64,000 nt of DNA, taken from Ciona savignyi. Its lineage: Eukaryota > Chordata > Ascidiacea > Phlebobranchia > Cionidae. The position numbers were made by a program, and so were the translations under genes. The stretch lies in contig CH003067.1 of NCBI GenBank assembly GCA_000149265.1, forward strand, positions 62,001 through 126,000. Reading direction: 5' to 3'. Positions 11,328-23,000 of the stretch are shown here, piece after piece. The notes beneath the pieces are model-generated. The model did no database searches, was not told the origin of the DNA, and saw nothing but the letters and a program-made list of their open reading frames with translations. Every line of letters begins with the position of its first letter. Position 1 is the first letter of the stretch.

Positions 11328-12690
11328 ATGGCTGTATATAATTCAACACCACATCAAAATTGTATCACAGGCACAACTACAACTACAGTGGGAAAAGTAG
11401 ATAGGTAAGCGACCTACCTTATTTTTAAACAATTAAACCGAAGTAAACGGCTCAAACCGACTGTGGGCAGGTAGTAGTTTAACAATGGACAGCGTGTTTT
11501 AACCACTGTCGTGTTTCTAACCTACACCAGGCTATGACTACAGTTGTTGAAAAGTTCGCCCAATTGTCCAATCTTGGTTAAATTTCGCAAGGTTTTTTAT
11601 AATTGTGTTTTTTTATTTAGCTCAGTTGGTGGCGGATTTCATGGCTGGTGGGGTTTTGGAATTTTGGGCGCTATCTTTCTGATGGCTATATATGGCACGA
11701 GAAACAATCGCGCCACTGCTCAAAGAAGACCCGTCGCTTCAATTGGTATACAAAGTTAATTGATTTGTTTGCCAACTTTAAACAGAGATGTGTTAAAGTT
11801 ATGTAGTTTTACTGTTTGGTGTCAGATTTAATCGAATTCAAATATAACGGCTTCGGTCAATTAGTCCAATGATTAAAGCGTCGGTATGTGCGGTCAGCCA
11901 CATCATGGTAGGATCGAACCAAATAGTCACATGATGAAAACGTTTAATGATATGTATATTATTACACTGCAAAAGAACCAGCAACCAAATGGTATGCAAT
12001 TAGTAATCTAACAATTTCCCTTGTGATCACTATTGGGTTTTTCTTGTACTCTAACTCTTATAGGATAGGATATTCATGTTTATCCCCGTGAATGGGTCAA
12101 CGAAGGGGGTTAACGCACGGGCAATCGTCAGATCACCTCGCGCCCACCGTCGGGTTACCGGAGCAAGTGTGTTGTGTATGATTCACACGTTCCTTTAATT
12201 TAGTAAAACCCATAAATCCGCTGGGTTCAGGCAATGTTCGTAAAGTGCCTTGCCCAAGGACACAACCGACTAGCTAGCGACCAGTTTTGCACCTGTCATC
12301 TTTTAATTGAAAGGCGACGCACTTAACGCCAGGCTAACCGGCCGGACAAATATGCCTACATACTGGCATAACTTTACAATTTAACCGCTTCAAAATATCA
12401 CATTAACTAATTTAGGTTCAGTGATTCATTACAGCTTCTTTTTAGCAGTTCCAAGAAACGAACAGCAGCCACTACCAGAACAGACCTCTTCGCAGCCTCT
12501 GGGATCACCGATTCCAATGTCTTTCGATCCAAACCCACCTGAATATGACGCAATTATGACGTTGAATGAAGATACGAGTCCACCGCATTACTTAACAGTC
12601 AAATCGTCCTCGAATTTAGACAAATCTGTAACTGAAAACGATCCTTCCCTGCCTTCTTACAACACAGCTATGGGAAATAGCTTTGTATAG
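11328..12690 (+). CDS. Small single-pass membrane protein with PPxY motifs
   Basis: Three exons, 11328-11404, 11621-11745 and 12449-12690, join in phase to give 147 residues. The ATG at 11328 opens a short threonine-rich N-terminus with one N-glycosylation sequon (NST, residues 5-7) and no signal peptide. A glycine/tryptophan-rich hydrophobic segment (about 33-51, HGWWGFGILGAIFLMAIYG) is followed by basic residues, so the tail is probably cytoplasmic. The tail holds PPEY (97-100) and PPHY (112-115) plus a related LPSY (135-138), the usual ligands of WW domains such as those of NEDD4-family ubiquitin ligases. Small PPxY membrane adaptors of the WBP1/VOPP1/NDFIP kind have this layout, but I do not recognise a specific orthologue and the cysteine-rich ectodomain of VOPP1 is missing. 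AATAAA at 12813-12818 would serve as poly(A) signal. The first exon is the least certain part. Confidence 0.75.
12060..12347 (-). mobile_element. tRNA-derived SINE, near full length
   Basis: Read on the minus strand it begins GTCCGGCCGGTTAGCCTGGC, carries a B-box-like GGTGCAAAACTGG, then the shared body (TTGTGTCCTTGGGCAAGGCA) and ends GGATAAACATGAATATCC. It lies in the last intron of the PPxY membrane-protein gene. Confidence 0.85.
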
Positions 12691-12873
12691 TATACAATTA
12701 TCTCATACTTTTCCAATTTCATGAAATATTTGTAATAATTTAGGTGCAAGCATAAAAACTGTATACTTTTTTTCTAATGATGCCTTTTTAATTACGTTTT
12801 TATGTTAGCGGCAATAAAGTGTTTCCAAAATTTCATGGTATTAGCTAATATAACTATATTTTGGTTGAGGTGA

Positions 12874-13133
12874 GTAGGATAGGATATTAATATTACACCG
12901 GCAATCGTCAGATTAACTCGCGCCCACCGTCGGGTTACCAAAGCTATTGCAGTGTGTTGTATATGAGAGACACATTCCTTTAATTTGGTAGAACCCACTA
13001 ATCCGCTTGGTTCAGGCAATGTCCCTAAAGTGTCTTGCCCAAGAACACAACCGACTAGCTAGCGACCAGTTTCGTACCTTCAACCATTCGGTTGAAAGGC
13101 ATGGCACTATACCATCAGACTAACCGGTCGGTC
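12874..13133 (-). mobile_element. tRNA-derived SINE with internal deletion
   Basis: Minus-strand copy with head, B-box-like segment GGTACGAAACTGG and the TGTCCTTGGGCAAG-type body; the part between the CACGGGGATAAACATG tail and the GATTGCCGGTGT segment is shortened. Confidence 0.8.
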
Positions 13134-14039
13134 ATGATCTCCTGTATTTTTATTGGTAATACAAAGGTTGTCAGGCAACAACATGCATATAGTTGCCCGC
13201 TCTTACTTAAAAATTTCAAAACAAATAGTATTTATTTTCGATGGGAGTTATGGTCTAAAACACATGAGCATCAGTGCGGTATTGGGATTTTGGTTCCAAG
13301 TTATATTATGGCGTAAAGCACAAGTAGGGTCGGCATAACTTCGATTCGTGTTTTCCTTTATGCATACTTTCACTAAATATATATCGCCCTCTAATGCATT
13401 CTTTTGGGTTGATTGTTAATTTCGAATAAGCTATCTGATTTTCCTTATTTAACGTCTTTGTAAATATTTTATCGTTTGGCCTTATTTCCTGTTTCTTAGC
13501 TATAATTAATAATTTTCTACAAAGCAAAAAATCATTTACTTTTATCTTACTTTCTTTTTATTGTTTTTTTTTTCATATGCAATGACAAAATACAGCATTA
13601 TTATTGTAATATCTGTAAACAATTGCAGGAACCTCGTTTTTTTCTTTCTTTTTCTACTGATTCTTTTACGGACGCCACGTATATATTGATTACTAAATTA
13701 TTATTAAGCTATGCGAAAGCGGTTGGTAAGCTGGTTATTGTAAAAGAATATTTGGTACAAGTAACGAAATTTGTCAAAGAAACCCGCACAACTCACAAAT
13801 AGAGAAACTGTCTATCAAATCCCATTAGTAGAAAGCTGAATTATGGAGTGCGCAAATCAAGCGCGTTTATAGACTGTTTATTAATACGGTGTGCTTTAAT
13901 CTTGCCACATCGAGTGTTTAGGAATCAGTGTAAGTAGGTCGCACCATTATAGAGTCTTTACAATAATTTTATTAAAAAAAATCCTTTAGATGAGTATAAC
14001 TATAGGGCTGCAATGATATTTGTAAAAAAAGTATTGCTA

Positions 14040-15150
14040 ATCACGGGTCTAGTAGGCTATCGTATATTTTTCGGGGAATTCCCTTGGGTTTAGTACTTAA
14101 GTTTCTGTTTTTACATATGTGGGTCATGTTATCTAACAGTTTTAATCCGATTTAACGACTCCTTGTTGGAGATGTCAGTACGATGTATGTCACAATCATG
14201 CTTCAGAAACACATCTTTGTTTTTAAGGGAATTAACTTAAGTAAACTTTTTTTTCTTTTAAAACAACATTCCAACAAATCTAAATAAAATTGAAGCAGCC
14301 GTTTAAGCGCTATGCACAAAATAAGTTTTTTTAAACCATTTTGGGTTTTAAACGTCCCAGGGAAATTCCCCTGGATTTATCACCCAAACTTTGGTTTCTG
14401 CATATCTAGACCATGTTGTCCAACTAATTAGAAAGTTTTATTACGATTCCATTAATCCTTCTAGTAGATGTCGTGGCCACAAGCCATGCCTGTCACAATC
14501 ATGATTTGAGAACAAAATATTATTTTTAGGGGGAATTCCCAAGGTATTTTTTTATTATTTTAAGTGTTATATCAGTGGCTAATGCACTCACATTTTATTA
14601 AATCTAATTAAAATTTGGAAAAGAAGTTTAAGCTCTATGCGCAAAAAATCTATTTTTTTACCAAAAAATACCGTTTTGGTTTTACATCCCCGAGGGGTAT
14701 TCCCCTGCCCTGGGTATATTACCTAAAAGTGTGATTTCTGCATATCTAGACCTGGTTGTCTAACAAATGAAAAAGTTTCATTGCGATTCCATTACCCCTT
14801 TTTATAGATGTCGAAGCCACAAGCCATGCCTGTAATATTCATTATTTGAAAACAAAATCTTATTTTTTAGGGTATTTCCCTTGGTAATTTTTTTTATTTC
14901 TTTTAATTGTTATATAATTGGCTAATGTTCTTACATTTTCCCAAATCTAATTGAAATGAAGTAGCTGTTCAATCGCTATGCCCAAAAATGCAATTTTTTT
15001 AGAAAAAAGTACCGTTTTGGTTTTTCACCTCAACCATCACCCAAAAATTTGGTTTCTGCACATCTAGACCATGTGCGCTAACAAATGTTTAAGTTTCATT
15101 TGCGATTCCACTACCCCATCTGGTGAATGTCGGATCCACAAGCCATGCCT
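14040..15150 (-). repeat. Tandem ~320-340-bp repeat array B, opposite orientation to array A
   Basis: AAGCCATGCCTGT recurs at 14481, 14821 and 15140 (spacings 340 and 319), with a more diverged unit before them starting near 14040. Each unit has GGTTTCTGCATATCTAGACC or a close match, the reverse complement of the array A motif, and a variant of GGGGAATTCCC. The arrays bracket the PPxY membrane-protein gene as an inverted pair. Confidence 0.85.
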
Positions 15151-15329
15151 GTTGAAAAGGCGGGAAAAAAACAATATGTGTCCCATTTTTCCAAATGGGA
15201 CTCATAGCAATATATGTCCCATTTTTTTCAAATGGGACCTTGACTAACGTTACAATGGAAAAGAAAGAACTGGACACTAACCATTTAGTAGTTTATGATC
15301 AATGCACACTCTGTCGTGAAGTCAAGTGT

Positions 15330-15590
15330 GGCGCACCTATCTAACCGCACCATTTCAGAAGCACTGCATTAATCCATTGGTTTCGGATAATGTCCGCTGT
15401 TTTGCCAAAGGACACAACCCACTATAGCTCAGTCCCAGTTTTAAACATGCAGCCAATGTAGTGTACTGTGGTTATAAGTTTCCTCAGTTTTAGTACAACC
15501 CAGTTATTCATCGGGTTCAGGTAATGTTTGCTTAGTGCCTTGACCAAAAAATCAACCGTTTTAGCCACCGGCTCGATTCACCGGTTCAGG
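15330..15590 (-). mobile_element. Two worn SINE fragments
   Basis: GCCAAAGGACACAACCCACTA with a preceding TTTCGGATAATGTCCG, and GGGTTCAGGTAATGTTTGCT with GTGCCTTGACC, are degraded pieces of the same SINE body on the minus strand. Highly diverged. Confidence 0.55.
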
Positions 15591-16436
15591 TTCGTTTCGT
15601 TTTTTCTCCAATTAAAAATATGCATTTCGGGTTCTATTTCGGTTCGAACAAAACAATCGCTGCGGATCGGTTCGGGGTTAGATAAAATGCTTCAACCAGT
15701 TTATCGGTTCGAGTTTTGTTCTTCCTCATTTGAAACCAAACTCTTTGATTGTGTTGTTGATGTTAGAAACAATGACGTTGAAAACTTATTGCTTTATTAG
15801 AGGGAAATGTACGTTCACATATCGTACCCATATCAGTTTAGTTTAATTTGTTTAATAAAATCCTTTTAAATTGAGTTAGATAATTGGGAATTATGTTAAT
15901 AAAAGAGTAAGTACTAAACAATTTTATATAAATAAATGAATTATTTAATTAAAATAGTTCTGGGTAAAATATACGAATTTACATTCAACCCATTTGGATT
16001 TGGAACATTAAGTTTCCCCTTTTTGACTGTCCCTACAGGATGATAAATAGTTCTTATTGGGTCGTGTTATTAATTAACGACAACGTAGTTTACACGTGAA
16101 TAAGCAGTTGGATTGTTTATCAAATGCAGCTATCACACATCAGTCATGCGTACAATAACAAGTTATACTGATTACTTGTGATTGACCGATTTATATTGCA
16201 ATATCAGACTAGATTTTAGGGCTCTTCCGAGATTACATTTAACTGTTAAATGAGTCCTAATCTTATAAGGCAAATGATAAAATTGTTCACGGTACAGTGA
16301 TTTTATATTTTTTTACTCATGTTTAAGTTACTGTACAATTGAATATCTTTTATTATACAGCATGACCCAAAAAAGGGCCCGTGTACACTTTAAGTGATAT
16401 CTTCTTTATTTATTCACCAATTGCCTTTATTTTACA

Positions 16437-16800
16437 GGACATGGTAGAATTAAAGACCGTACACCAAGAACCCAATGGAAGCTGAAACAAAGATTACAAT
16501 GTGTTAAATTTTACTACAAGACAGGTGTATGTAGGAAAACCCAGGACAGTTTTTATGTGAAAAGGCTCCATCCAAAAGCAGAATTTAGAACTGGGTGGAC
16601 TACTTCGAGAAGTATGGGACCGTGAAGAACCCCAATGCTGCCAGTGAGAATCGTTCAAGCCACTCGGCATGTCCCAAGAAGCGAACAGCCGAGCTAATCG
16701 AAAGTGTGAGAGAGTTTCTCAGGCAGAGTCCGAAACGCTCTGTGCGTAAATGAAGTCACTCCCTCTGTATGTCCCGTGAGACTTGCGGGAGAGGCTGGTC
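16437..16800 (+). pseudogene. mariner-like transposase N-terminal relic
   Basis: One frame reads KKRTAELIESVREFLRQSPK then RSVRK, a stop, SHSLCMSRETCGR. This resembles the helix-turn-helix DNA-binding segment of mariner-type transposases (a helix with ESVRE, then a serine/arginine turn, then SRxT). Stops and frame breaks occur on both sides and no DDD/E catalytic part is visible, so it is a fossil. Assignment is from pattern similarity only. Confidence 0.5.
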
Positions 16801-17067
16801 AACGATATCAGGGCTTAACGCTGATTAACGAGGCCTAATTAGAATTGAGCCCGTTTTTTGGATTACACTGTATTACACATAGGCCTACAATTTTTGGTTA
16901 AAGCACTAGTAGTCTAAAATGTAGTTTTCGAAATGTATTGTGCATTCAGCAGGAAACAATTCTGAAAGCAAAATTGATGTATTTAAGAACTTTCAAGACC
17001 TGGTTAGTAAACAAACTATTGACAAATTCATTTAATTTAACTTGCTCATCAATAGCTGTATTAGGAA

Positions 17068-20000
17068 ATGCTAGGTATGTTTAAGTCAAATAGGTTCATT
17101 TTTCTCCTGATTACACTGGTGCCAATCGGTTACGGCTTGCAGTCCTATACAGATAACGATAAAGTTGAAATATTTGTCAACAAAGTTGGACCGTATTTCA
17201 ATCCACATGAGACGTATCATTACTATTCGTTACCTGTTTGTCGCCCGGACGCAATCCAGCACAAATCACTGACCCTTGGTGAAGTATTAGACGGTGACCG
17301 AATGGCGTATTCGATGTACGATGTGCACTTTAAAACCCCAGAGAAAAACAAGCATCTCTGTGATGTGACATACGGGGAAAAGGAGCTGACAACAATGAAA
17401 GAAGCCGTAGAAGAGCTGTATTACTTCGAGATGGTGGCGGATGAACTAACTATGAGGAGCTTTATCGGCCGCTTCGAGGAAAGCAGTTTTCTTGCCGTTC
17501 CTCATGTGCATAAACTTTACCTCTACAACCACATTAAGTTTGTCTTCACATACAATGGTGACAAGGTAAGATTACGAACTAATTAACAAGAATATTGGAA
17601 TGTGTTGTAGTATAGTATTGCTATGGGCCTATGGCCTATGATGTTATCGATTTTGTGATCATAGGACTACAAAATACATGCTTTTTCTTTACAGAAAATA
17701 ATTATTGTATTTATTGGTACTTATTATTACCACTTAGCACTCTTGAAATTGCAATTGTGACTCTTTAAAGTTTGCCAAATTTAAAAAGCAGTAAAATGAT
17801 GAGTTCTAGTTGACAAAAGATGGCAACTTATTATTGCCTTTGGTAGCCATTTAGAGTGTACAAGAAATCAAGGCAACATAATACCAAATGGCACGTTTTT
17901 TTTATTTTGAATGTAACAATCTTGATATTTCCAGATCATCAGTGCAAATGTGACAACAGGGGAATATGAACCGATCTCTCTTGAAGTTGATCCTCCTGTT
18001 AAAGTCAGCTTCTACTACAGCATTGAGTGGAAGCCTTCAAGTACCCTTCCTGAAAAAAGAAGTACGCTTCTCAAAGATTATAGGTAATAGCCACCAATTG
18101 AAACTTAATTTTGCAATTCAGACCTTTTAAAATGATGCAAATAAAAAATGTATTAAAATCATTTTTTAACTTATAAATGTCAAAAAATTCGTGAACTTCA
18201 ATCTTAGTTTGGTTGTTATATAATTTAATATATAAATTTATGATTCAATTTTAGTTTCCTAGTTACATAATTTATTATATAATACTTTTCTGTTTTTAAC
18301 CACACTCCATGCATCACATTCTCAGTTTGACCTTTTTAACTTTTCTGTAAATATTTATTTTAAATCTGAAAAATGTTATATTATAGATATGTAAATATAA
18401 TTTTATAAGTTAAAGAGAAATGGAGATATTTTTTCTAAACTGTGATAAAAAGTGTGCGTTGCAATTGCAATTTCATTTGCTTTATACTTCGAAGAAGACA
18501 TGAATAAACCCATCATAAATAAAAGGCGATTGCAAATACATGATTTCAAAATAATCTAGGTAATTGTGAAATCACTAATCGAGCTGAAATGTTGCAGTTT
18601 CTTTCCTCGAACATTGGAGATCCACTGGCTTTCCATCATCAACTCAGTTATTCTGGTCTCTCTGCTCATGGCATTTGTTGTGGTGATTCTTACCAGAGTC
18701 TTGCGAAGTGACTTCTCAAGATACAACAAGTAAATTTCCAACGAAAACAAACAACTTTAATCATAAAAAACTATAAGCTTACAGGAACAAAAATCTGTGC
18801 AAATACCACTCGCGTGACGCACACCATGGGAGTAAGAAATACCCCTTGTATATAAAAAAACTAATCAACGTTAACTGCAACCGTTTTCTATTCAACAGGA
18901 GTATAACGTTTTTATTGTACACATGGCGCGTCCGAATAATGGTTTATAATACTTACAGCAACATCATAAAGTTAGATTGTTATAATACCAAATTTAAACT
19001 TACAAAAACAAAAATACAGTTGCAAGTCATGTTTAATCGCATTACTCGCATCAGCTTCCACACGCGAGTGTATTCTTACTCGCCCGAAATTTGTTGGATT
19101 TTGGCCCTGGGTTAGTTGGTACTATAAGTTCTCTAAATTAAGTTCATTACTGTAAATTAAATTCTCTGTTCATTGTAGTTTGTGTGTTCCAAACGCAATT
19201 ACTTAGTTCCAAATGCAAATAATGTAAACCACCACTAAATAAATTTACCTACATTTGAACAGACAATAGGCGCATTCAGGCTTAATCCAAACCAAACAAA
19301 TACTGAACTTGTGTGCATAGGCTTAATATGACTATATTTTAATATCGATATCTTTACTCACAAACAAGAATCACTACTGATTATGATAAGAAAACTACAT
19401 AGCTACCTTTTTATCTATCATGAATCCAATACTACTCCAAATCTTACTCCAAAAAACTGTGTACATGGTACATTACATCTGGGTCATTTTAATTTAAATT
19501 AACCAAACTCTCCAACCCAAGAAGTTGAAATAACATTACACTTAAAAGTAAAATTGCCCAAATATCATGAAAAAAAAACGTTTTTGTGTTTGTCGAAACA
19601 CAACAGTATTAAAATTTTATAGCCTGCGTTAAAGTTGTTAACATTTGTGGATAAAAATCAAACTTAACATCATTCAGAGTGGATGAGGAAGAAGATTTCG
19701 GAGATGATGACAACGGGTGGAAAATCATCCATGCCGACGTCTTCCGATTCCCCAAACTTAAGTCTCTCTTCTGTTCCACCATTGGCGTTGGCTCGCAACT
19801 TTTGGCTATTGGAGCTGGTAAGGTTATTAAACAGCCCTGTCTAAGCGGTGGTATTACATGTTGTGGGATTTATGTATATAAATATGGGCGGTTGGGGTTA
19901 AATAGGACACTCTAAGCCAGTCCTGGAAAAACTCAACGTTGTATATTTTGCACCCTTAACAAAACAATAGGTTCAAAGTTATTTTAATGTTAATAGATAA

Positions 20001-23000
20001 AACAATAATAATTTTTCGGATTAATTTTTTGCATAATGGGTCTTCACTCTTCAGCCCATTCTTGTTCACCAGTGCTCACTAAGATGTGCATTACACAGTT
20101 TAAGCACATGCTCAATCCGCTGTCACATTTCTAAATGTCTCTACATAGTTAAACATAAGAGTTATACTTAGTGATTTTTTCTCCAATTTGCAGCTAATTG
20201 AATTTCCAAAAGTAAGCGGTGTTGCCATTTGATGACTTGTATTCATGAGAGCTAAGATAGTTGCCATTACATAACTTTGGTCATAACAAAACCCCCAAAA
20301 CATAAACGGTAATACACATCGCTAGATCTGCACAATAGGAAGGGATGCACTTTACGCAATCAAGACTTTAATTCGATTTAAAAAGGAAATCCTTCAGAAT
20401 TATTTTTTGATTGTCCAAATTCGAAATTAGTGTTTATATTGAAGAAAAATTTGTCTCATTTAAAAAATTATAATCTCAAAATGCTATTTTAAGTAGATTT
20501 AATTCTCTGTTAATATATTTTATTGATAACATGCTTAAAAAATACAATTACTTTATAAAACTTATGAATGTGCAGTGTCGCATTTTCTTCAGATTTTTTC
20601 CTGATATTCGGGTGCATTAAGGCAGTTTAAATGAGATTTACATGGATGAAGCAGAATAAAAGAGCAAACTGATTATGATGGCAGATATACAATTGCTATA
20701 AAATTGTTAAAAAAATATATGACCAATTTATTATTGATTTAAAAGGACAAAGGTGTTAGGTCTTAAACCAATGCTATCTTTTCACTCAGCTTCCCTTCTC
20801 CCCTTTTTCCTCCCTATAGCGTTGCTTTTTGAAAAAAACTGCCCATGTTTCAGGTATAATCATCATGGCGCTCCTGGGTATGTTTAAAGCTCACGGCCAC
20901 GGCTCAATAAACACTGCAGCAATATTGTTGTACGCTCTGACATCCTGCATTGCTGGGTTATGTGTCTAGTTCGTATTACCGAAAGTTCCAAGGAACGAAC
21001 TGGGTGGCCAACATTATCCTCACATCTTCTCTCTTTACAGGTGAGAATATAATGCCAACCAGGAATCAGTAACTTTCCAACTAAAATCCCATATATAATA
21101 TATATATTGTGATTAAATGCCTGTAACACTTAAGAATGAAACACATTGCCCACCGGAATTAGTGACATTTCCACCAACATTAAAAGTCCACACATATATT
21201 ATGTACAGTGGAACCCCGCTTACCTGACCACCTATGGGACCGAAATCAAGCGGTCGCGTTAGCGGGGTGGTCGTGTTAGTGAATTTTACTTTGGAGCAGG
21301 CTGTCGTCATATGCAGCCAAAACGTCTGCCTTTTTACTAAATTTTACCAAATAACCATTATTTTATCAGATACTACAGAATGAATATAAACAACTGTTGG
21401 TACAGAAATTTATCTTGTAAAAGTCAGTTTTGTTTGCCACAATTTTCTTTGTGTGTGTGTACGCGCTCATTTATTCTTATTGTATTGATCATAAAAGAAA
21501 TTTAACCTTATTATTTTGGTGACAAAGGCAAATTATTTACCACGTTTGGTCACCTAAGCGGAGTTAAATTTGAAGTTTTGGACCAAAATATGGTGGGTCT
21601 TGGTCTGGAAACCGGGCTGGTCGCATTATCGAAACAGAATGCAATGCATTTACATAGTAAATTATTTGGGACCGCACTAAAGTGGTCCTGATAATGCGGT
21701 GGTCGTGTTATCGAGGTGGTCTCCAAGCACGGTTCCACTGTATTAGTGATTTAAGGCCTCTACAACAACTCAAGAGTTTATTAAAGTCTGTGCATCACAA
21801 AAATTACTTTGCTTAACAGTTAACGGTTAACTGGTAACTTATTTGTTGGTTGTAAGTTAACCACAATGAACAAAGAGAAAAACAATCCGTTACTGTTTAG
21901 TGGTAACAGCTTACCCAGAGTGACTCTGTAGTGATTCTAGTCTTTTATTAGCACTTGATTAAAATTTATGTCTTGTGTTTAATTTATTTAAATATAATCA
22001 CAAGTAAATACACTAAAACAATTTGATTGTAATTAATGTGGTGTTACTACTTATTAGTATTTGCTGTTAAATTTCTGCATTTACCTTTTTTACTTTTCAC
22101 ACAATAGTTGTAAAAAATACTTTTTTTAGTAATAAAAATTTCAGTTTAATACTACAACTACAACCGATTTATAAACTATTGTTAGTAGTATACTTAAAAA
22201 CAGTTGTGCATTCGCTTTGAATAGGATATGAATCAGAATTGTTTTACTTTTACCAACTCGATGTTAAGTTCTCAAAAGTGAACAAATTGGGTTTGTATAT
22301 ATAAATTTTTATACAAAAGTGAAAAGATCAAAGTATCTAAACAAATGTATAAAAGGATAGAAGCAAACTTTATATTTAGGTATTAGTGCTGTTAGTTATT
22401 AATAATAATTACAATTTGTTCAATAAAACATACCCCAACCCCAATACGTAAGATTGGTTTTGTAGTGATAAATTTCCCAAAAAAATGTAGTGTACTTGCT
22501 TTTTATTTGTTTTATCCGTGACATCAAGTTACATTGAACTAATCATTATCGTTTTATTCCACAGCGCCTTGTTTTATTGTGTGGAGTGTGGTGAACTCTG
22601 TGCACTGGTGGTATGGCTCCACGCAGGCTCTTCCCTTCACCACCGTGCTCTTGCTGGGCTTCATTTGGGTCCTGGTGAGTGGCATGACACAACAATACGC
22701 ATTGTGACACCGCACAACCTGTCTCCATGCGTTTTGTATTTTCGCCTTTTTATCGGTTAGATTGTAGATAACCATTTAAGACTCAACTGTTGATAATAAT
22801 AAACAGCTCTAGTCATAGAACTAACAGTCTTGCTGGTTCTAATTCATAATATCATCAATTAAGTTGTCACAAATAAATTCTAAAATTAGTAAAATCACAG
22901 AATTCATTAAATTTAGGCCTGAACACATATAAACAGATACTTCTCTATACCCCCTCTCCACTAAACAATGATGGCAACAATGGATAGGATAGAATAGAAT

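Larger units (their letters stand above)
12691..17067. other. Repeat-rich intergenic region before TM9SF1
   Basis: Holds a SINE (12874-13133), the inverted ~325-bp repeat array (14040-15150), a pair of GTCCCATTT/AAATGGGAC hairpins (15180-15201 and 15216-15238), two worn SINE fragments (about 15330-15590, minus) and a mariner-like relic (16437-16800). I see no exon-like coding in 13140-14040 or 15600-16430. Confidence 0.6.

Noticed and set aside
11534-11580. ATG at 11534 as start of the PPxY membrane protein
   Set aside because: It opens a frame closed by TAA at 11578, and splicing before that gives a phase that hits a stop in the next exon; the ATG at 11328 with donor GTAAGC works in phase.
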